DNA of 64,000 nt from Nymphaea colorata (Eukaryota > Streptophyta > Magnoliopsida > Nymphaeales > Nymphaeaceae). Where the stretch lies: assembly GCF_008831285.2 (NCBI RefSeq), contig NC_045147.1:2874001-2938000 (forward strand), written 5' to 3'. Positions 56,401-64,000 of the stretch are shown here, piece by piece. The notes beneath the pieces are model-generated. The model had not been told where the DNA came from. It did no database searches and saw only the letters and a program-made list of their open reading frames with translations. Both the position numbers and the translations under genes were made by a program. The first letter of the stretch is position 1. Each line of letters starts with the position of its first letter.

Positions 56401-59310
56401 AGCTGGATACCATTCTCTGGTCAATGACATCAGGACTTATTCTTAGTTCATTCCTTTTGTGTCTCCAATAGCAAGGTCCTTTCCATCAGCCTTTAGGTAA
56501 TAGCAGTGGGACATCTTGCAATGATGTCCTGGAGGCAGCAGAAAATTGCTGTTTAAGTCTACAATTCTCATCCTGCTTGGGCTTAAGATCTATGGCACTA
56601 TGTTTACCCATGTGATGTGGAATGAGTAGAGGGAGCACAATGGGTATCATGCCATGGCATTCAAGGATATTTTTCATGGTCCAATTCATCCTTCGTTGTA
56701 TCTTCCCAAGAGTTTGGCTCGGACTCTCTGTAATTCATCAGAAACAACTAAAAAGACATCTAGAAGGACAGAACATTGCTAATTGAAATATATAAGTGAG
56801 AGTTATTTCAAAAAGTGAGATGTATTTACCGTGGATTGTAATAGACTTTGCCAGGCCATATCAGAGCAGGGAAATCATTAACTTCATGTTTAGGGTTGTC
56901 ATAACGACCAAAAAACAAGTCTAAACCCCCTAAATAGCAAATTTGATAGTCCACAATGACAAACTTTTCATGATGAGACCTGTAAGACATGAAAGGTAAT
57001 CTAAGTGTGCTATACAGAAGTCAATTGCAAAAACCAAGTGGAAGTAGTAGAATCACATAGTTGGAAAAGGAAAGAAAGAGCATTAAAAGATATAGTTAGT
57101 ACCAGAGATAAATGCCAGTTGACAAATGATCAGGATTGTAATAGTCTTTGCTAGGCCATATCAGAGCAGGGAAATCATTAACTTCCTGTTTAGGGTTGTC
57201 ATAACGACCAAAACACAAGTCTAAACCCCCTAAATAGCAAATTTGATAGTCCACAATGACAATCTTTTCATGATGAGACCTGTAAGACATGAAAGGTAAT
57301 CTAAGTGTGCTATATAGAAGTCAATTGCAAAAACCAAGTGGAAGTAATAAAATCACATAGTTGAAAAAGGAAAGAAAGAGCATTAAAAGATACAGTTGGT
57401 ACCAGAGATAAATGCCAGTTGATAAATGATCAGGATAACGCAGAACTTTCACATTCTCATGAATACTAAAAAGTCGCTACTTACTATATACACTGTTGAT
57501 CTTCAATGCAAGTGGAACTTCCTTCTATAGAAGTATATAGATCTGTATAATACAAATAAATTCAGCATGTTTTTGCCCCATGCTCTATGCAGTTAGATTT
57601 AAATAAGATGCAATTTTTTGCATAAAGTACTGGGATCTCTATGCTCCATTTCATACAAATGACTTGGCATACTTTTTCATGATTATCCAGATAGTGGATT
57701 AATATTGCTGAATTTCCAGAAACCAAAGAAACATACGATTTAGTTTCCAGCAGATAAGTAGAATCTACAGTTTGTGATGGAGAAAAGGTGATTTTTAGCA
57801 AATGATAAGACAAAATCATTAAGCCAATTCTCCTGATAAACTAAGGGAGCATTACTAAAGCAAACTGGACTTCTGTGTCCATGTTTCTATCATAGAATCA
57901 ACAGGAACTGGGTTTAGATATCTGAACCCCCTGCTTAGCTTTTTCTTCCAGCAAAACATCAAGTCGAGATGAGTCATGAACACTAAAAGGGTGGCGTAAG
58001 TACAGTTCTGGGCATAGCCACAAACCAGTTATGAAAATCTGCACATACCTTTCGGGCTAATCAGCAACAAATAAGTTCACATCTGGAAAGACCAAACCAA
58101 ATCTCATACAATTTACATACCTCTGATTTTGCACCTTCTATTGATGCTTCAAATGATGCTTTCCCATCAATAAACCATTGAGCTTGACTACCATCTTCAT
58201 TAAAAGCCGTTAAAGGAGCAAAAGCACCAAATCTATGACGATAACACCAGCCTTCAGGTGGACGCACAGAGACATCATTTACTGAAACGACCCAGTCATG
58301 GACTTTGGCCTTATTACTGGTCCTCAACTTTAACGTCCTGGTCCTGCAAGACAACTTTTGAGAAATTGAAACATCAGCAAAATATTCTTGTACTAGACAA
58401 ATGTTCTCTTTCTATAAACAATTTGACCTATTATTTTAGAGTAAGAGTATCAATGAAAACGATAAGTGTTCTCCATCCCTGAAAACACTCTAAATAGTAA
58501 CCCGTGTTGAAGGAAGATAACTATTTGAAAGGGCTTGAAGGAGCCCAATGGTGTGTTCAGGATACTGCAAAATTGTTTAGTACATTGAGATGTTAAAACT
58601 ATGGCTTCTTTTTAGAAATAATTGCCAAAACAAAACATATTAAAACTCCAAGATCCGTATGAACATTTGGATGGTTTCCTGGTAGAGGAGCTGTAGCACA
58701 AAGTAAACAAACTTGTAGTGCAAGGTTAAGCAGGCAAAGTTTCCAGCTAAACATATCAGCACCCTCTCGGTGACAAGGAAGAAAGGTTTTTCAACCTAAA
58801 GCCTATGATATTTCACAGATCAATTCCAGTTGTCCACAGATATATTTAGGATGCATTTAACATAGCATTTTCAATTTGTTCCTAAAATCAAGTTATGTAT
58901 TTGTATTTTTCATACTTCCACTTATCTTTCTCTAAATGTTCAGAAACCACAAAACTTTAGCCAGTCGCCTTGTCAAGTAGCATTGGGGAGAAACTTGTAG
59001 GTAGAGGCAGGTGAAAGAGTCATAAATATTAAGATGTTAATACAACTTGGACCACTCTTCTCTCCATAAACACTCACAAATTCAAGTCGGTTTTCTGAAT
59101 AAGTAGCAGAAATTGCAAGGATACTCACAGTGAACCCACAACGCAGAGGATTTTTCTCCTTTGTATCTTTTGCAAGAGAAACCTAGTCCCACCATTGCCA
59201 TCAGAAGGTGGAAGTACATAAAAAACAACTATATCCAAAAGTTTATCCTCAAAAGGATCTTCCAGAAAAGCCATAAAACATGGTTTTAGAACTGCCCAAA
59301 CATGTAAAAA
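53441..59310 (-). pseudogene. phospholipase D zeta-type (PX/PH-PLD) pseudogene
   Basis: The intact enzyme cleaves phosphatidylcholine to phosphatidic acid. From 59300 down: end of the PH domain (VWAVLKPCFMAFLEDPFEDK, frameshift near 59185); 58343-58121 (VHDWVVSVNDVSVRPPEGWC); 58038-57922 (FITGLWLCPELYLRHPF), donor lost; 57542-57403 (LALKINSVYSK then stop); the first HKD exon (SHHEKIVIVD) at 57279-57103 and again at 56979-56830; 56727-56174 with stops in KYP*MPWHD and WWDT*ERL and a deletion of the WGPPCRD region; 55180-55070 (VVRSVGQWSVGTTQTEESIH); 53998 to about 54130 (ISFYGLRSYGRLGDHGPLAT); 53808-53707 ([20 protein letters not shown], second HKD, then stop). The PX domain and the exon between 55070 and 54130 are missing. 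At least five stops, a frameshift and deletions make it non-functional. The gene resembles PLDP1/PLD zeta. Confidence 0.92.
56833..57432 (-). repeat. 300-bp tandem duplication of a PLD exon
   Basis: 56833-57132 and 57133-57432 are near-identical with an exact 300-bp period. Each unit holds the first HKD exon, the intron before it and the last bases of the preceding exon. The junction joins DYYNP to DHLSTGIYLW, apparently at the shared ATCC/GATC bases. Copy differences are few, so the duplication is relatively recent. Confidence 0.95.
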
Positions 59311-59418
59311 GCAAGTCATCAGTTAGTGCAAATGCAACACAAAAGGTTAGGTAGCTTCAGATGCACAAGTTTATATCATATTCAAAAACACGTATAAATA
59401 TACATCCATGTGCGTAAC
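59311..59418. other. spacer between PLD remnant and gypsy LTR
   Basis: AT-rich. The last five bases (TAACT, 59414-59418) would be the left target duplication of the gypsy element, but the right copy is outside the window. Confidence 0.4.
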
Positions 59419-62400
59419 TGTAACGCTCGTTGGTTCGACGGGTCGGGTCGAGTTAGGGTCCAGACCCGAACCCGACCCCCACTCGCGTAAGGGCCCGATG
59501 CGAGGCCCTTCCTTCTTCGTCGTCTCCTAGTGGTCTCCCGTGGCAACGCAGAGGGAGGAGAGTGGCGGTCGGTGTGGTGGTGGCTGGAACGGCGACGGCG
59601 GCGGCGACGGCGGCGGCGACGGAGGTGGCGGTGGCGGCGACGCCTTGGGTAAACACTCTCCCTCTCTTTTGTGCGATTTACCCCTCTCTACCTCTCTCTT
59701 GCTCCTGCCCTCTCCCTCTCTTTTGTGCGATTTACCCCTCTCTACCTCTCTCTTGCTCCTGCCCTCTCTGCCGCACGTCCTCTCTTCCTCCCCCTCGCCA
59801 CCCTCTTTGCCCTTTCTGCTAGCTCTCTCCCACCCGATCCCTCTTCTCACTCACCCGCATTCCCCCACCTGCTCTTTCTCTCTTTTCTCACCCCACTGCC
59901 GTTTTCCCCCTTGACCGAACCCCTCCTCTCTCTGTCTCTCCTCTCTGTCAGCGTCCCTTTTCTCTTGTTCAATTCAGCTTTTCCCACTACTACCGTGGGT
60001 CTCTCCTAGCAACAGATTTTGTGTTGAACTTTATTGGACGTGTGTTGACTCTTTCCATGGCGTTTTGGGGTTGGATTGCGGTTTAGGGACGTTTTTCCCC
60101 TCTCACCAGCTAGTAGGGCGTGTAGTGAGCAGCGGCAGCAAGCAATCTCGAGCATTGGCACTTGATCGGACGTGTTAAGTGGTTGATAGCAGGGTCGTAG
60201 CAGTTTGGACGCTTGTTATGGGGTGAGCGATACCTAATCAAGCTCAAAGAAATGAATATTATCTTCTAAAGCATGTATAATTATTGTTCGAGCATGCTAG
60301 AGCTTAGAATTGATGATTTTGGGACGCATGTTAGTGATTTTGTTTTTGAGAGAAACTTAGGATTTTCGTTGGGAAGTAGTGATTCATGTATTTAATGATC
60401 GTTTAAGCATGATGGATTAATTTTCGAAGCTTTAAGGAAACATGGTAGAGATTGTGAGGTTGTGGGGAAGTTTTGGAACCGTCTTAGGGAGTGTAGCGCA
60501 GACTTCGGTGAATGGGTGTATCATGAAGTTAATTAGGGAATATACGTATTGGGATGTGACTTGGGGTTGATGTCTTGCTTAAAGAACGTTATTGAGGAAG
60601 GAATTAGTGATGGATTGATTGATGGTTGAAGGCTTTGATTTTTTTCGAGGCAACGTCAAGACGTAAAGGAGGAGGCCTATTGGAGAGCTTGTTAGTCGAC
60701 ACTACCTGTCGACACCCTCTTGAGGCGACGACACGTGCCTCAAGGATTTTATTTTTGTATCTGTTTGTTTTTGTTTGAATGGTGTAGGTATCTAGTAGAA
60801 ACCTTATTCTTGTTTATGTTTGCAGGTGCACCGGGCACATCCCATCGACCTTGAGTTCGAAGCTTGAGGCATTTTGAAGAATTTGGTGAGCGCGCCATAG
60901 GTATGGCAACTTTCCAGGCAAATTCATGTCTGGGGCAAATGTGTGATTGGGTGCTCCTAGGATCAAGGGATCCTAGAATTGTGATGTTAATTGATTGACT
61001 GTTTTGTGAATGAGTATATGTATGTTGCTTACATGATATGAATGAGTTAAAAAGATTATTAGTCATTCGTTTTGAAATTGTTACGCATTGACATGTGCAT
61101 GCTAGAATTGATATCTGTTTAGGACAGATGAGGCGGAGTATCGAGTTGAGTGTCTCCTCGACCCCAATTGTGCATTAGAAAGAATCATAGAATGATAATT
61201 GCATAGGACAGCTACGAGCCAACCGCAGATTGAGACTACTCTCTGTGGATTGGCTAAGTTTTTCAAAGAGGTAATTGACGTAATTGATGTGAGGATTGAT
61301 GTGATGATTGATATGAATATGTATGTTGTTGCATATCCATTGCCAAGGGCAATGATGCGAATGGATGTTTTGGAGGGTAGTTGTACCCGTATGGTATGAC
61401 GGCTAGCAAGGACTGTTACTGTATGTATAGACCTCATGTGGAGGTAATCGGAGGTGTGGGTGCACTCGTGAAGTGTACTAGCCTCATGTGCTAGCCAGTC
61501 ATCTTGTGAATGTGTAACTATAATGATAAGAATGAATAACTAAGAGATGTGAGGCCAGTGGGATGTGGCTATGTGGTTGGGAGACGTCCCCCTTGTTTGC
61601 CACTGGTCTCGCCTGTCAGAGCGCAGGCGGTGCAAGGCCCTAGGGTTCTGTTGTGTGTTGTGTTTGGAGCGTTGGGTTCCCGCCTTCCCAACCTGGGTGT
61701 CCTAGGGAAGGCTGAGTATCTCATCTTGAACTTCACACATCCAGGGATGAGTGCTCTACCGCTGCAGCGGGTGAAATGGATCCATACTGTTATGGGCCAC
61801 CACGGGGATTGTCTCTCGGCTGTAGGCCGCCCGCGGTGTGCACGTGCCTGTGTTGCACCCACAAAAACTGTTAATGCACTAAAGTTAATGAAAATGTAAT
61901 GTGTTTGATAGAATGCATGTGACTGACGTATATGTGATTGATATGAACGCAAGTGTTATGTTTAAGCATGTTTCGCATGTGACCGAAGTTGTGTTAGTGT
62001 GACCATCAAGTGGCTTTTACGTGTTGTACTCTGACTCGATATGACGATAGATGGGTTGATATTTGTTCTTTTATTTGAGCCTTACTTGAGAGGGTTTGGC
62101 ATTTTCCTGGCTTGTTGCTATACTGCGAAGGCTGAGCCTTTAGTTGTTTTCTTTTTCAAGTTTTGGCGGACCCGGGGCAACAGGTTGAGTAGATGGCTTC
62201 ACTCACGTCCTATTGGGGAGGTTTTGGGATTGTCGTTTGTAGTGTCGGCGCGTCATGTTTTGGTTTTATTGATGTCCTCTTTTTTTCAGGCATCAATGTT
62301 ATGATTTTGGGGCATTTTGGTCATGTACATATATGTGAATTTGTATGAAACAAAATGGTTATATAAATGAAAGTCCGCCCCATTGTTTTGAATTGCTTGG

Positions 62401-62497
62401 CTCATCGTCTTTTTGAATTGTTGGGTAGTCACTCCTCCATGCTTTATGTTTAGAAAAAAAAAAAAAGGTTTGAGGGTTAAAAGGTCGGGGTGTGACA
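59419..62497 (+). repeat. 5' LTR of a gypsy element (3079 bp)
   Basis: It begins TGTAACGCTCG and ends GGGTGTGACA, directly before the primer site. It is full length compared with the solo LTR at 22802-25778. It contains a GGTCGGGTCGAG patch, a GC-rich GGCGGCGAC block, a duplicated CT-rich unit (near 59664-59763), the GTCGAC hairpin (60695-60713) and an A-run before the end. LTRs of about 3 kb are at the large end of the range for plant gypsy elements. Open frames inside it are low-complexity artefacts. Confidence 0.95.
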
Positions 62498-62501
62498 GTT
62501 T

Positions 62502-62515
62502 TGGTATCAGAGCCA
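62502..62515 (+). other. primer binding site of the gypsy element
   Basis: TGGTATCAGAGCCA begins five bases after the LTR end. Confidence 0.88.
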
Positions 62516-62733
62516 TGGCAAACCCCATTATGGATGTGAGTTAAAGCCTATCTGTGAAGCCGTGTTGCCCAGGTACGCATTTGTTTGATTAGTTGGTTAT
62601 TGTAGTTTTGATTTTTCAAGTATAAGTATGTAATGTGATCTTTGTTTTGAACTTCGTGCTAATGCACGTTGTGATTTGACTTGTGAGTTTGGTATTGGCC
62701 GTGATGTGAGAATAAAGGATCTTGTTTGTACAG

Positions 62734-63981
62734 ATGGAATATCATCGTAGGGGTAAGAAGCGAGTTGGGCCGTCTTCAGAGGCACATAGAGAGCCCAGCC
62801 CAACCCATTCAGATGTGCATACTCCGCGGGGTGACAGTGCGTCAGAGCCCCAGTATGCCCAGCTAGGTGGGGGTGCCCAAACCCCACCGAGACAGACTCC
62901 GCCAATGGATCAGCAGACTGTATTGCTGACCACGTTGCAGACGCTGACCACGTTAATGCAGTCAATGGTCGGTAATCAGAGGAGTAATGCATCTCCTTCG
63001 GGGGACACCAGTGCTCCAGTTCGGGAGAAGGCAACGACAGTGTCTTATCAGCAGTTTATGGCGATGCAGCCGCCTATCTTTTCAGGAGGGGGCAGTCATG
63101 ACAAGGCAAAAGACTGGATTGAAGAGGTTGAACGTATTTTTGGGCTTCTGAAGGTGCCAGAAGAAGATAGAGTGAACTATGGCTCCTATTTGTTGAAGGG
63201 TGATGCCAAGAATTGGTGGCAATCAACTAGTGAGATTCGGTTCGCTGGCCAAGGGTCAATCTCATGGAAGCAGTTTAGAGATTCCTTCTTTAGCACATAT
63301 TTTCCAGTGTATGCCAGAGACAAGAAAATGCAAGAATTTCTAGATTTGCAGCAGAATCAGTCGAGCTTAGAATAGTACATTACGAGATATCGGCACTTGG
63401 AGGTGTATTGCCCACACCTTTACACTACAGATGAGGCCAGAGCGGGCAAGTTTGTGCGTGGGCTGCGAGATGGACTACGAAGTAAAGTGTTGACAAGTAG
63501 ACCTCGTGACTTGGATGAGGCGGTTACAATGGCACGATGCATAGAAGAAGATTGGGTGAGGACACAGAAGGATCATCAGAAGAAAGCAGGCCAGCTTTCA
63601 CAAGGTGGACGGACACAGGTGAAGCGCCAACACTTTGCGGGCAGGACAAGGCCTTATGAGAGGCGGGATGACCGAACTTTCAGACGGAACCTGCCTACCC
63701 GTAGTGAGGCCACACAGGGGTCTGTAGCCACTCTGACTTCTCAGAAGTGCCCCACTTGTTCCCGTGTCCACCCCGGGAAGCCGTGCTATCGGGTGACTGG
63801 GGCTTGTTTACACTGCGGAGGTATGGGACACTTTATCAAGGATTGCCCGTTGAAGAAAGAAAGAGAATTGAAGATAGCGCACGACAGACGTCTGGACGTG
63901 TCTACGCTACTACTGTGGAGGAGCTTCAGGCACACGACCTCGTTGAAGGTACTTTACTTGTCAATTCTCATATTGCTATAG
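62734..63981 (+). pseudogene. gypsy gag with one internal stop
   Basis: Gag starts MEYHRRGKKRVGPSSE, preceded by TTGTTTGTACAG. The capsid domain has PPIFSGGGSHDKAKDWIEEV, ERIFGLLKVPEEDRVNYGSY, LLKGDAKNWWQST and FRDSFFSTYFPVYARDKKMQ. A single TAG (63373-63375) interrupts SSLE*YITRY, where the family normally has a coding residue (CAG is one change away). It resumes with ARAGKFVRGLRDGLRSKVL and ends with the CCHC knuckle CLHCGGMGHFIKDC near 63804-63846. A frameshift near 63880 follows. Gag builds the particle that packages the element RNA. With two lesions the copy is nearly intact. Confidence 0.93.
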
Positions 63982-64000
63982 TGTTATTTGATGCAGGAGC
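63880..64000 (+). pseudogene. gypsy protease start, cut by the window edge
   Basis: In the frame shifted from gag: GRVYATTVEELQAHDLVEGT, then IAIVLFDAGA. VLFDAGA is the active-site start of the gypsy protease (D-A-G here, usually D-T/S-G). The rest of pol lies beyond 64000. Confidence 0.85.

Noticed and set aside
61569-61952. 127-codon minus-strand frame, and its + strand partner, as genes
   Set aside because: Both lie inside the gypsy LTR, and the related frame at 24840-25301 sits in the equivalent part of the solo LTR. They are shared because the LTR is shared.

Overview
This is nuclear DNA from a flowering plant. It contains exons of plant-type SPIKE1, midasin (MDN1) and a PX/PH-type phospholipase D, with GT-AG introns. 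The rest is mostly Ty1/copia and Ty3/gypsy LTR retrotransposons, a LINE and a PIF/Harbinger transposon. I cannot name the species. The repeat density and the nested insertions suggest a large, repeat-rich angiosperm genome. No rRNA, tRNA or CRISPR was recognised.

Layout. 1-1711: the 3' part of a + strand copia element. 1750-10340: a minus-strand copia element split by a second, complete minus-strand copia (4986-9864, 5-bp target duplication GAATG). 10640-19165: a + strand LINE split by an LTR plus stub (11154-11520) and by a complete copia element (12551-18756, two 464-bp LTRs, target duplication AACAC). 19166-22600: no gene recognised, but it holds a 180-bp near-perfect palindrome, a small copia remnant and a microsatellite. 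22600-28080: a decayed minus-strand gypsy pol, interrupted in its integrase by a 2977-bp solo LTR of another gypsy family (target duplication GTTGC). 28090-28594: a + strand gypsy tail. 28801-29843: the first three coding exons of SPIKE1 (minus). 34314-37485: a PIF/Harbinger element with a Myb-like ORF, a DDE transposase with internal damage, and a small ORF with an RNase H1 N-terminal-like fold. 38055-38522: a PPR fragment.

39679-48578 holds pieces of one copia family in both orientations, including a nearly full-length pol (42105-46333) and a truncated gypsy LTR (46341-48073). 49000-53440 holds eight exons of MDN1 (+) that stop abruptly, tail to tail with a phospholipase D zeta-like pseudogene (53441-59310, minus). 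That pseudogene has several stops, a frameshift and a 300-bp tandem duplication of one catalytic exon. 59419-64000 is the 5' part of a gypsy element: a 3079-bp LTR, a primer binding site, and gag up to the start of protease.

The host genes do not form a pathway or operon. They look like unrelated genes or gene fragments stranded among transposons. The most unusual observations are: a GGGTCnGGACCC-like motif at nearly the same offset (about 20-60 nt) inside the LTRs of both a copia and a gypsy family; the Harbinger element carrying an RNase H1 hybrid-binding-like ORF; the MDN1/PLD tail-to-tail junction; an in-place inversion inside one copia polymerase; and the large palindrome. All coordinates and matches were read by eye. 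Family names rest on recognised motifs, not on database searches.
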